Part shown: positions 22,512 to 32,194 of the stretch, one piece after another
How the letters are laid out: each line of letters begins with the position of its first letter
How positions within the stretch are numbered: the first letter of the stretch is position 1
Source: Septoria linicola
Lineage: Eukaryota; Ascomycota; Dothideomycetes; Mycosphaerellales; Mycosphaerellaceae
DNA: 64,000 nucleotides
Assembly (NCBI GenBank): GCA_024114885.1
Contig: CP099429.1
Location: 434,001-498,000 of the forward strand
Reading direction: 5' to 3'
Made by a program: the position numbers and the translations under genes
The notes under the pieces: generated by a model
Told to the model about the DNA's origin: nothing
Database searches by the model: none
Seen by the model: the letters and a program-made list of their open reading frames with translations, nothing else

Positions 22512-24236
22512 CTACTTGATCTCCCTCTGTTCTGCTGAAGGTGCCTTGTCGTCTAGTCCAATCTCCGCGTGGTGTGCGTCGGTAACTCCCATAAGGTTGC
22601 CGCCCTTCTCGACATGGTTGGAGCCACCGAATTTCGAGTCCATCTACACGATAGTCAGTCATTATGTTCTCTACATATGAGGCTACCTATCAGATCAGAT
22701 TACTTACCTCTTCGAGCAACACTTTTCTCGTCTCTGGGATGAAGACTGTCGTTTTATCAGCGCACACCTCTTGAGGCTAGCCCACTCACAATACTTACAC
22801 CACACAAAGACAGCCAGGAGGAAGTTGATACCAGCAAACATATAGAAGGCGTAGAAGCCACAGTTCTGGAGGAAGATCGGGAAGAATTGTCCAACAATGG
22901 CTTGGGCAACGTTCTGTGTCTGACTGGCCATGCCGACTGCCTGTGCTCGAACATTCATGCTGAAGATCTCCGAGGTCCAGATCCATACTGTCGCGCCCCA
23001 CGTGGGCTTGTAGAAGAAGATGAACAGGAAGAGCAAGAAGACGATCGAGATGGCCACTGAGTGTGTTTTACTGCCGTCGGGTAGATTGGGCGTTTGTGTT
23101 TCAACGGAGGCGACGACGATCATGCAGATGCCCATGCCGATGGCACCGACAATGAACAGGAACTGGGCGAGGTTAGTTGTTGTTGGGGACTTATGGAGTG
23201 CCACATACCTTTCGACCAAACCGATCAGCAGTCCATGCTGCGTTTAGCGTGAAGAGGATACCACAGGTCGCGTTGAGCGCATTGATCAATGCAATGGTAG
23301 AGTCGCTCTTGAAGACCTTCTTGTAAACGATGGTGCTGTAAGTGTTGAGTGATCCTTGCCCTGTAATCTGCTGACCGGCATTCATGATGACGGCCAACAA
23401 CAGACGCTTGCGGATAGAGCGGTCTTTCCAGAGCGCAGAGTACGAAGACGAAATTGCTTCCTTCTCGAACTCCAACGCTTCTCGGATCATGAGAACCTCG
23501 TCTTCGACCTCTTGTTCGGTTGCACGAATCTTCGAGAGAGACTTGCGAGCTTGATCGATTTTGCCTGCTTTCACAGACCATCTTGGTGACTCAGGAATGA
23601 AGAAGACCTGAGCCAGGATCAGGATTGGCATCAGAAGCTGGAACAGGACCACCATCTTCCAATCCCACTCTCCCAAAGCTGCGACATTCCTCGAGCAGGC
23701 ATAGTTGATCCAGTAAGCGATGAAGCTTCCTACACTGTAGAACATCTGCCAGAAGGTCATGATCGTGCCACGAATCTCCGGTGGAGCACATTCGCCAATG
23801 TAGATAGAGCCGGCAGTCAGTGCAAGCCCTTGTCCGATGCCGATCACGACTCTACCAGCAATGAAGCAGCCAATCTCGCCTCTCGGGGAAAAGGTCTGTA
23901 AGAATGTTGCCACCACGACGCATGCAGCTCCAGATGCCATGCCTACGCGGCGACCAAAGTAATCTGCGATGGGACCTCCCATGAAGAAGCCTGCCACAAT
24001 AGCACCAACTGTGTATGAAGTGTTGACCGCGCCGATCATTTGTGCTCCAGGGTTGTTGAAGTACGCGACCCAATTCTTCGAGCCTTGGACGGCATTGTAC
24101 ACGCTGGCATCGTAGCCGTACAACACCATACACGATGCAGCAACGAGGGATATGTACCTGGACAGATATCAGTGGTTACTGGAGTCTATGGAGTTTGTGA
24201 GGCTCACCAATTGTACACTCGTGTGGAGGAGACCAT
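22512..24236 (-). CDS. MFS sugar/H+ symporter (hexose transporter type)
   Basis: Five exons, complement of 24208-24236, 23209-24157, 22799-23162, 22708-22745 and 22512-22643, encode 503 aa. All introns are 46-64 bp with clean GT..AG ends, and phases agree. The protein has the 12-helix sugar-transporter signatures: GGPIADYFGRR between helices 2 and 3, RVVIGIGQGLALT, PESPRW at the end of the first half, NAGQQITGQGSLNTYS in helix 7, DRFGRK between helices 8 and 9, and PETRKVLLEE after helix 12. The C-terminal tail starts MDSKFGGSNHVEKGG, common in fungal hexose and quinate-type transporters. It should import a monosaccharide or related polyol across the plasma membrane. The tiny 29-bp first coding exon (MVSSTRVYNW) is supported by the phase-2 junction completing Trp. 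Confidence 0.9.
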
Positions 24237-24806
24237 CTTGCCGCCAGCTATTGATGATCACAAGACTAGGAGTGAACAGGAAGAGATGCACGATGCGCAA
24301 GGGTGGAATTCAGCTCAATAAGATCTGAATCTACCTGCCTCGGCCACGTTTGTGCTGAAGATCAGACGCCGACCACGAGATTGGGGTGACACTAGCACTT
24401 TCGACATAGTTTGCAGGCGAGACAGTGCCGTCCAAGCACATCTACCTTGGAACGCTGTACAGAAATGATGGGGAACATACACTGGAAACGCGTAAGCGAT
24501 ACCATTGCAGGCCTCACCAACAAATCGTGTGCTGGAGTGGCTGCGCGAGGCGCACATGTGGAGCTTCGCGACGCTTGACAGTGCAGCTTGCAATATACAA
24601 GCTTCCAGGATAACGTGCCGGTTCCCTTCATGTCAGTCTTCCCACCAGTTAGATCATGGGGATGTAGATCTAGGGGTGGGAGGAGGCGCTTGCTTAGCCA
24701 GAACAAGCTGTGGGGATAGCTTAGCAAGGGTAGTTTGGGGGTCGCACGCATTGTGCAATGTGCCGAGATTCTTTGCCACAACCCGCCATAAGTTTCCAAC
24801 ATGATG
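24237..24806. other. Intergenic, transporter promoter region
   Basis: The stretch holds the promoter of the sugar transporter and the 3' side of the HET gene. No further gene is seen. Confidence 0.5.
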
Positions 24807-26555
24807 TTAACGTTGTCGATTGACACCCATTCTCGCCCGCTTTAGCAGAGACATTGGTCGAATCCTATCATTCGTCGCGACTCCTTGCACGTCTGCCACG
24901 ATATCGATGATAGCCTCAGTGACCAGCTCTTGCGCGTTGATCGGAGCAGGCCTATGATCCCAAAAAGTCATGTCTCCCATATACATGCCGTCAATTGTGA
25001 TGTCAAACATATACAGCTTCCGAGGCACATCTATGCGGACAGTGGACTCGATGCAGACCTTGTGAGTGCCAGCCTCCATCATTGTTCCAGGCGGCTTCAG
25101 GCGCATTGTGCTCTCAATTGCATTAATGCTTAAGTTGGTCTCGTCCACTAAAGCGAGATCAAAGCCAACCTGCATGTCTCCGATACTGCCAAAGAGTACT
25201 GCCAGCTTAGCATAATCGCTCATGCGTCGGAAATACATTACAGCCGACAACCTGCCGGCTCGCTTGATGATCTGGAAAGCACTAGCCTGTGCAGCTGCGA
25301 ACCAGGGCTTGATCGTGGGACGTGGTGCAAAGCGCTGATCGGCCTTTTCTAGAGGGTAGTGCGACACGTGTAACAACTCATATGCATCCGCAACGAAATG
25401 TAGCTCTCGTGGCTGGAAGAAGTGCCAGGGCATTACAGCATCCTCTTCTTGGGTTAATGTCTTCTGTCTTACGTAGACTGTACTGGGCCGGTCAGATCGT
25501 GCTTCGAGGCCGAACACTTGATGACACTGCACACGCGCGTACTGATTGACACCCGACGCTAGCTTCTCCAGCTTGATGCATGTGAAGCCATGGTAACCAC
25601 GTTCGGGAGAGGGGATGGGGCAATTTAAAGCAGCGTAGAACGTGCCATCTCCCGCAGGTGTCAGATGCAGATGAATCCTTAGTCCGCGATTGCTGGGCTG
25701 GAATGGCTGCTCGTCTTCCCAGTCGGCATATCCAATCATGTTGAAACGATCAGCGAACGCGTCTGGACTGTCGGCTAGGAGACCATGACGAGCCGAATCT
25801 TTGCCGGTCCACGCAAAGATGGAGTGATCATTGGAGTCTTTCATGATCTGCTCCTGCAAGCGATGGAACGCATTATCTGCTCCTTCGCCGTAGAGCATCG
25901 GCATGTTGACCTGGAAGATTCCCATCAGGCAGTATGCTTTATCCTCGGGACGCGTGGTGAAGCGATGTGCCGCCCACGACATGCGCTGAGCAATGGAGAT
26001 TGACTGCAAGTTACCAGATGCTGTGAGGATCTCCTCCGGAATGCCAGTCTTCTCGACAACCATATCTCGGATCGCGGGAAATGACTTGCTCCCTACACGT
26101 CTCCAGTTCTTGTCATAAAAGATGAGTTCTTTTGGTGCAATGAGCTCTTGCAGAGTCCATCCACGAGTAAACCATTTCGATTCCTGCAGCTGTGTGGGCG
26201 AGTCGAACTGCTCATCCTCTAGATAGGCAAAGCAGACTTCCGACCCAGCATACCAGGTGTACATCGAGTTGATCGCCTCGGAGAGTTCTGCGCTGCTTTC
26301 CTTGTTGATGCAACACGTGTCGCACCAGATCCAGTCGTAGCTACCGCCCTTCCAGTCTCTTGCTTGCTGCATCGCGGCCAAGAGTTTCGGATATGCCTTT
26401 TTCGACGTGGCGGTGCCATTCTGCACATCAGCATAGAGCACCTCATCGTTGGCATTCTCGCTCCAGCAATGGCTCAAGATAGCATATGGTGGAGTGTAGC
26501 CTGCTGAATTTGGGAAGCTCTTCAATTCCCAGTTCTGGGTATTGAGCAGGCGCAT
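24807..26555 (-). CDS. HET-domain protein (heterokaryon incompatibility type)
   Basis: A single exon encodes 582 aa from the ATG at 26555 (MRLLNTQNWELKSF), the usual start of this family; an ATG nine codons upstream is possible. The HET domain covers about residues 20-150, with YAILSHCW at its beginning, YDWIWCDTCCINKESSAELSEA in the middle and KWFTRGWTLQELIAP at the end. It continues with the conserved extension TRPEDKAYCLMGIFQVNMPMLYGEG. The remaining about 330 residues form a beta-rich region with no recognisable repeats or NACHT domain. HET proteins trigger cell death when genetically unlike hyphae fuse, or after sensing by a partner. No premature stop is seen. The decayed NACHT gene 4 kb away is of the same recognition class. 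Confidence 0.88.
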   Translation of the reverse strand: MRLLNTQNWELKSFPNSAGYTPPYAILSHCWSENANDEVLYADVQNGTATSKKAYPKLLAAMQQARDWKGGSYDWIWCDTCCINKESSAELSEAINSMYTWYAGSEVCFAYLEDEQFDSPTQLQESKWFTRGWTLQELIAPKELIFYDKNWRRVGSKSFPAIRDMVVEKTGIPEEILTASGNLQSISIAQRMSWAAHRFTTRPEDKAYCLMGIFQVNMPMLYGEGADNAFHRLQEQIMKDSNDHSIFAWTGKDSARHGLLADSPDAFADRFNMIGYADWEDEQPFQPSNRGLRIHLHLTPAGDGTFYAALNCPIPSPERGYHGFTCIKLEKLASGVNQYARVQCHQVFGLEARSDRPSTVYVRQKTLTQEEDAVMPWHFFQPRELHFVADAYELLHVSHYPLEKADQRFAPRPTIKPWFAAAQASAFQIIKRAGRLSAVMYFRRMSDYAKLAVLFGSIGDMQVGFDLALVDETNLSINAIESTMRLKPPGTMMEAGTHKVCIESTVRIDVPRKLYMFDITIDGMYMGDMTFWDHRPAPINAQELVTEAIIDIVADVQGVATNDRIRPMSLLKRARMGVNRQR

Positions 26556-26979
26556 CGTAACGCTTCTTCGATCACGCCACACTCATTGAGGACGCCTGAT
26601 CTCCGATCCTCTACGCGAGACGCCAATGCTGTCTGGCGCAGACCGAGTGAATGTGCCTGATATGATTGTTGCGCCTTGGGATGCCTAAAACTTGAGGCAA
26701 GCTGTGGCAATGGTATGGGGGGTTGCCCGAAGACATTGCAACAGCTCAGGGTCTGTCGTCCAGAAGCCATCGGTGCCCTACACCTAGTTCTATAAGAAGT
26801 GCGGCTGAGGCGCACAGTGCTTCGCTCGTGCATGTTAGCGTTGCAGTTGCGCCAATGAACAGGATTGAGGCTGCTCGAAGGATTGAGTTCGATATGAAGG
26901 TCCCTGTCGCGTACACGCAAAAATCTGACCCTGTTAACTCGGAACTACGTAGCGCTGCGCACGTGATAGCCTCCGCGTC

Positions 26980-27400
26980 TTGGTAAGTAACAACACCTTC
27001 ATAGTAGGCTGCAGGGGTAATAGGGACTGGATTAGCATCTCGTCGGCGGATGAGGTCGGCGTATCTCTACGCACGAGTAGCTACGGCATCCTACGAACTC
27101 GTAAGCGGGCTGTGATTTCTACTACAAAGTACAAACTCCTATTTGTAACGGAAAGGGCATACTTTTCGAAGTTTATTACGATAGGCAGCGTTTCTCGGCG
27201 TAGAGATACGGAAGGTTTCTTCGATATTATCGCTACCTAGATCGATTAATGTTTCCTAACCGCGCGTACTACGGCTCAGCTTCGCCTTCTTCTTATATAG
27301 TCTATCTAGTTTACGGTACCTATTACAATACTATAAGATACGTAGTAACGCTTGCTCTTCCTAAACGCGTACTACACGGTAAGCGTTTGTATTACAAAAG
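26980..27400. mobile_element. TpA-rich, RIP-like sequence relic (probable old transposon)
   Basis: Composition changes sharply: TpA is frequent (ctatctag, tatatag, cctatta, gatacgtagtaacg) while CpA and TpG are scarce, the mark of RIP acting on repeated DNA. An open frame at 26980-27240 (86 codons) has no recognisable domain. I could not find terminal repeats or a target duplication, so neither the element class nor its exact ends can be given. Confidence 0.4.
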
Positions 27401-27426
27401 GAGGTAGCTGCCAAGAGAGGTCTATT

Positions 27427-27446
27427 CACGTGATACTATTCACGTG
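27427..27446. promoter_or_regulatory. Tandem CACGTG (E-box) pair
   Basis: Two copies of the 13-bp segment tattcacgtgata lie in direct order, with CACGTG cores at 27427-27432 and 27441-27446. CACGTG is the core bound by bHLH factors. They sit about 570 bp upstream of the LITAF-like gene; any function is inference. Confidence 0.3.
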
Positions 27447-28018
27447 ATAACGCATTTTCGTTGCACGCTCACAGCCAATCATTTTTTGGACCCTGTTTTT
27501 TTTCGAAGAGTAAGATAGACCTCGTAAACTCGGTCAATTAACTAGCGAGATCACTCCCGTGGCTTGAGCCGCTACCAAGTCTGCTGTGTTGGCGTGAACA
27601 TGTCAGACCGGTGGTTGTGCCTCTGAGCATGGCAACGGATATCATCAATCATCAAGGTCTGCGTGACCTGGATACATTCTCCATCTCGCACAGAAGCATG
27701 GAACAAGCACAATATCGAGCCATGGGCTACAAGAATTCGCAGCAAACAAAGGACAGCCACAAGATCTGCAAGCCCTGGCTCAAATAAGTTCTTTGCAGGA
27801 AGGCGCGGTTCTTGTGACACCGCGGAAGGATCCAATCATGCAGTCGATCATTGCGGCGCAGGAACTCTCTCTGCGACAGTAGAAGAGGACGCCTGATCAG
27901 GTAGAATGGTTCTTGGTTGCTGCAGTGCATTCTCCAACAAGTTCGTGAACCAACCACGATCATCTTTTCAAGCAGATAGCAATATTTTACCACTTCCTTA
28001 CAGCAACCAACAGACATC

Positions 28019-28636
28019 ATGGCCACCATGACGCACGAGAATGACCACCCACCAGCTCCGCCTTATGAAACGCCTGGTCAACATCCTTCATCGCCTGGTC
28101 CCAAGCCAATCGAGACAATCAACAGAGGAGCAGCAGCATCACCTGGACCACAAATGGTCATGGTGCCAAATGTCGCACCACCTCAACAAGTATGCTCCTT
28201 CCTCACATCTAATTCTCTAAACCAAACACTAACAATTTCCCTCTAGCAACAACTGACCCAACTCTCCCTCCTCCGCGAACAACCCGAATGGATCTTCTGC
28301 CCACAAGTCGGCCGCCCCTGCCAAACCCGCGCCGACAGCAAAGACTCCGACAAGACCTGGTTCGCCGTCATTGGCATCTGCCTGATTTGTCCTTGTGTCG
28401 CATGCATCCCTCTCAAAAACTGCTGTGGCGATGGTATGCTACAGGATTGGGACCATTACTGTACTGGCTGCGGTAAGCAAGTTACGCATCGGCCGTATAA
28501 TAAGGAAGCGCAGATTACGGCTCCGGATCATAATGTTGCGCCGCCGCAGCAGGGAGGGCAGTACCAGCAACCGCAGATGCAGTATTATCAGCAGCAGCAG
28601 GGGCAGCCGCAGTATGCGCAGCAGCAGTATCAGTAG
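28019..28636 (+). CDS. LITAF-like zinc-binding membrane-associated protein
   Basis: Exons 28019-28189 and 28247-28636 encode 186 aa, with a 57-bp intron (donor gtatgc, acceptor ctctag) in phase 0. The first 65 residues are Pro-rich and include APPYETP, a PPxY motif of the type bound by WW domains. A LITAF-like domain follows at about residues 70-135: Cys pair CPQVGRPC, a hydrophobic segment WFAVIGICLICPCVACIP and a second Cys pair HYCTGCGK. In LITAF proteins the two Cys pairs form one zinc site and the hydrophobic part dips into the endosomal or plasma membrane. The first Cys spacing (CX6C) is wider than the usual CX2C, so the match is a variant. The C-terminus is Gln-rich (QYYQQQQGQPQYAQQQYQ). 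Confidence 0.72.
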
Positions 28637-29353
28637 TGAGGGTTGGAGGTTTGGCGTATTTTTGTGGTGTTTCTGGGAAGTGTGGTATGGAACAGAACTG
28701 CTACTATTGAAGCAGGACGAGTTATCGAGCAATACGCAATTTTCAAATCGAAGTTATCACAGCGAACGCGATCCTATCTAGCTGCCTCTACTCGCTACCG
28801 CGCCCATGCTTGACGTGAGGTTATTGGGACCAAGGTAGGTAGAGGCCGATATTTCACTTCGAATCGATGCGTAGAAACGCGTGATCAGGCGCGTTAGAGA
28901 AGACGTGACGCGTGAAGATTGCCGTTTAGCGCCTTTCGCCTACCTGCATGTGAAGTGCAGTGTTTGCCTGCAGCTGCCTCTTCGCGCGTCTCGTTTGACG
29001 TACAAGTAACAAATCAAATTGTGCTTACATCAGGGAAGTAGCTCATACGCGATATTTGCTAGATGAGCAACCTCGTCTGCTTGCAGACCCTTCCCTTTTG
29101 ATGTTTGCCGCTGCTTCCTGTTCTCAGGTTCGATTCTGGCTGGATGCGTTTCTTACGCTCTACTCTTTTGCCTCGCATGTGTCTCTCAGTGCCCAGTGCT
29201 ACTTTCTTGATCAAGCTCTGTTTCATTTGTCCCTGGGTATCATTCTATCGACTAACGCCTGTTCTGCCTGACTCCTTTGCCATGCACCGTGCCAACCTTT
29301 ATCTGCCGAAATCTATCACTGTTTTCGGCTGCCTGCCTTGAAATTCCTGTTGT
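28637..29353. other. Intergenic, convergent 3' ends
   Basis: The interval lies between the LITAF-like gene (+) and the OXR1-type gene (-). Overlapping short frames at 29056-29341 have Leu/Ser-rich composition but no motif. Confidence 0.5.
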
Positions 29354-30406
29354 CTATGATCCAACATACCAGATCTCCACGCCCATCACATCAAATTTGC
29401 TCCCCTCTTCGCTGAGCGGCTCGTTGCCAAAGGTGGGACATGTCGCACTGACTCCGTTCCCCAAGCCCTGGTCTAACCACAACCCATAATGGCCATCTCC
29501 GCCTCCCACGCTAAAGTAGTCCTGCTGGCAGAAGATGGTGAAGTCATTCTCGCCCGTGTATGGAAACGCTTTGAAGCGTATTCTCTCGGGCGTCGTACCA
29601 CCGTTTGCATGTCCGTTAGTGCCTGGCACACTCAGCTGCGAAGCAAGGGACCCGCTGCTTCCATTTCTCGCCACGCCAATCGTGGTCATGCGTTGTGCGT
29701 GCGTGGTGTCCTCACTTGGTGGAGGTGGCAGATCCATGAGGTCGGGCAGGGCGGGCAAAACCAAAGCTCGCCAGAGAAAGCACTCGCCATTACCATAGTA
29801 ATGCGATTGCGGCTTGGGCGGGTCCGAGAGGTATGCGCCGAAGACGCCGCCTGACGCGTCGCGTACCACTACCACGAAGCCACCGCGCTTGCCCCGGTAT
29901 TGATCGCAGAGGTTGTAAAGTGTTGAAAGTGTGCTGCCATTCTGATCGATGGAGTAGACGAGGTGCCACTTCTCCTGCAGCTGTAACCGCGGTGGAATCA
30001 ACAGCCTGATCTCCTCTGCGACAGCTTTCCGTAGCAGCTTCGCCTTGTGGCTTGTGCCTCTCTTGTAGCCATCAAGAGACAAGGGCGTGAGAGGTGGGGG
30101 CTGAAAGGGTGATCGTTTGCGCACAGGCTGTAGTGGTGGATGGTACACCCCCGTAGTTGGATCGGTCATGGAGCCGTTGTAGTTTGCGCTCAAAGCCTTT
30201 GCCAGAGGAGTTGGAGCTTCGTCCTCGCTCAACCTTCGGAACAGAGACGACGTCGTGTAGCGCACGGGTTCTGTGAAATAGGACAGAGTGGATAGTAACG
30301 GATTGGAGAGGCGGTTGATGTTGGGAGCTTGGAGACGAGGACGTGGAGGTTCGGCGGGAGGAGAGGAGGTGGAGGAAGAATCGTAGTCTGTAGAGTTGAC
30401 CGACAT
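29354..30406 (-). CDS. OXR1: TLDc-domain protein, oxidation resistance protein 1 type
   Basis: A single exon encodes 350 aa. The first about 110 residues are disordered (Ser/Pro-rich). The TLDc domain follows at about residues 120-350, with the characteristic parts WHLVYSIDQNGSTLSTLYN, VVVVRDASGGVFGAYLSDPP, YYGNGECFLWR, the long variable loop, NDFTIFCQQDYFSVGGGDG and GHYGLWLDQGLGNG, ending MGVEIWYVG. This is the architecture of fungal Oxr1. In yeast and animals TLDc proteins protect against oxidative damage and promote V-ATPase disassembly, so a role at the vacuolar membrane is likely. The loop between the two halves (about 50 residues, Pro/Ser/Gly-rich) is longer than the domain needs and is common in filamentous fungi. 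Confidence 0.9.
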   Translation of the reverse strand: MSVNSTDYDSSSTSSPPAEPPRPRLQAPNINRLSNPLLSTLSYFTEPVRYTTSSLFRRLSEDEAPTPLAKALSANYNGSMTDPTTGVYHPPLQPVRKRSPFQPPPLTPLSLDGYKRGTSHKAKLLRKAVAEEIRLLIPPRLQLQEKWHLVYSIDQNGSTLSTLYNLCDQYRGKRGGFVVVVRDASGGVFGAYLSDPPKPQSHYYGNGECFLWRALVLPALPDLMDLPPPPSEDTTHAQRMTTIGVARNGSSGSLASQLSVPGTNGHANGGTTPERIRFKAFPYTGENDFTIFCQQDYFSVGGGDGHYGLWLDQGLGNGVSATCPTFGNEPLSEEGSKFDVMGVEIWYVGS

Positions 30407-30960
30407 TGGATCAAACAGACTTTTTACTTTCGAAACGTGTGGTCAAGCATCGGTCTTTCTGGATGATCGGCAAACTCGTGGGTCTGTGTGTGTCAGTGAC
30501 AGCGACGCCGAAACTTGAACATTCAGCTGTGACGTTCACTCACAAAACACCCAAGCTCCCGAGCCAAGACAGACTACTGCGGCCGGTACCTGGCACGTGG
30601 AAGCATCCCAGAGCTGTCATCTTCTTCATCTAATCCAAGGATGCTCCCTCTTGATGACATTTATCATCGCCTGCCTGGATACATCTATACTAAAGCTATT
30701 GTGGCATTGATCGCCTTGCCAACGATGGCATAAGCACACAGGTTAAGCACTCGTGCCAGTCTATATCTCGCAGGAAGGCTGAATATGCCTTGTTTGACTG
30801 CTTTGGCACCTTGCCACGGTGACCCTGCTATGCATAAAGTGTGCAGATACCAACTATTCATCTCGGGAAGAGCGGGACACACCAGCATTGCAATAGTATA
30901 TATAGGGATATGTGGTTCGCAGACTCCAGAATGCTGCGAGCATGATCATCACCATTCATC
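30407..30960. other. Divergent promoter region
   Basis: The region separates the OXR1-type gene (-) and the double-CBM1 gene (+). It includes a clear TATA box at 30897-30904. No gene is seen. Confidence 0.55.
30897..30904 (+). promoter_or_regulatory. TATA box of the double-CBM1 gene
   Basis: The octamer tatatata lies 57 bp upstream of the ATG at 30961. A strong TATA box fits a regulated, inducible gene, as is usual for plant-polymer-related secreted proteins. Confidence 0.5.
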
Positions 30961-31670
30961 ATGAGAGTCGCACAACGTCTACAGCTCTGCCTGCTTCTGA
31001 CTATATCCGTACATGCGGCGGTATCGAAGAAAGCAGCTGGTTACGACTGTATGGCTACATTCTATGACGGAGCCGCCCCAAATTCGTCTGAAGAAGAACA
31101 TGGCAAAGCACCTTCGACTCATTCAGAGGCAGTAATGGCAGAGGAACGACGTCTCGAAGACGAGCACAGAAGGTACGATGTTGTTTAGTACGTGTGAAAG
31201 GTGCCAGCTGACCAGGTGGCAGGCAACAGCGCAAAGACTTTGTCGCACTTGCAACAACCATGAAGCCGATCTACAAGGACGACAATAGACCAATCGAGTA
31301 TTCAGAGAGCCACGAGGTTGATCAACACGATGTCGTAGAAGCGGAGGCAATTGTCGCCGAGGCTGCCTACACGCCCAAGCAACAGCTCAAAAGACAAGCA
31401 CCTCGCAGGCCATGGAATCCTCCCAATGGTGTTGTACCCGTATACGGCCAGTGCGGTGGCAGAGACTACTTTGGCCCTCAGGACTGCGACTTTGACACAT
31501 TCTGTCATCCCAAAGACCAGTACTACTCGCAATGCGTGCCATTGCCAACACCGCCCGGTTATGTCGACCGTTACGGACAATGCGGCGGAGAGAATTATTT
31601 CGGCAACACGCTCTGTCGACCAGACACGTTCTGCACGTATCAAAAACCGTTCTACTCGCAGTGTTTGTGA
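30961..31670 (+). CDS. Secreted protein with two C-terminal CBM1 (cellulose-binding) domains, no catalytic domain
   Basis: Exons 30961-31172 and 31223-31670 encode 219 aa. The 50-bp intron (donor gtacga, branch ctgac, acceptor ggcag) joins in phase 2. The N-terminus MRVAQRLQLCLLLTISVHA is a signal peptide. Residues 20-125 are acidic, Glu/His-rich and without a known fold, ending at LKRQAPRRPW, which contains a Kex2-like KR. Two fungal CBM1 domains then follow at about residues 145-176 (YGQCGGRDYFGPQDC..YYSQCV) and 188-219 (YGQCGGENYFGNTLC..FYSQCL); each keeps the four Cys and the aromatic residues of the flat binding face, although the first aromatic is Tyr rather than Trp. CBM1 domains bind cellulose or chitin. 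With no enzyme attached, the protein is more likely a wall-binding or plant-polymer-binding protein than a cellulase. Confidence 0.85.
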
Positions 31671-32194
31671 GTGCGCGATGGAGTTCAACAGACGTCGCTT
31701 GAAGAGCTGGCGGCGCTGCTGTAGAAAGCCACTGCAGCAAAGTTTCATTGCATGGCGTGACCGCTTTCTCGTGCCTGAACATGCAAAATCGTGCCGTACA
31801 TCGTCTGGTAGGCAATGTCAGGCGAGCGTGTATACATGGCTGATCTAGATCATTAGAGATGGTATAAAGTCTCTTGGAAGCTGCAAGCCACCTCCACGTG
31901 GATTTTCTTAGTGCGGAACCTCGAATCGTCCATTCTACCGAAGCAGGCTCTCAGTATTCAGCAGGCTGCATATGGCTTGCGGAGCATATCATACAGCCGA
32001 TCCGTCTCATACATTCAAGCCTTCTCGCTTCCGACAACACGATGGCTTGCTTGGAAGAAGAGGCGCGGACAGCCCACACCTGTCGCGCATCCATCCACAT
32101 GGCCAGAGTAGCGTTTGTGCATTGAATAGATAAACAGCACGCCATCTCCTCGAAAGATGAACTTGTGCAAAAACACAAGCAAGTCAAGGTAAAG
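31671..32194. other. Intergenic
   Basis: The stretch separates two tandem secreted-protein genes. The frame at 31351-31848 is a shadow of the CBM1 exon. A TATA-like gtataaag lies near 31862. No gene is seen. Confidence 0.5.

Larger units (their letters stand above)
26556..28018. other. Gene-free stretch with RIP-like relic
   Basis: The HET promoter, a TpA-rich relic (about 26980-27400, listed separately), two CACGTG sites and the LITAF-like gene promoter lie here. The frame at 27663-27896 has no motif. Confidence 0.5.

Noticed and set aside
29101..29150. ggttcgattctggc, a tRNA B-box-like string
   Set aside because: No matching acceptor stem, anticodon arm or A-box at the right distance.
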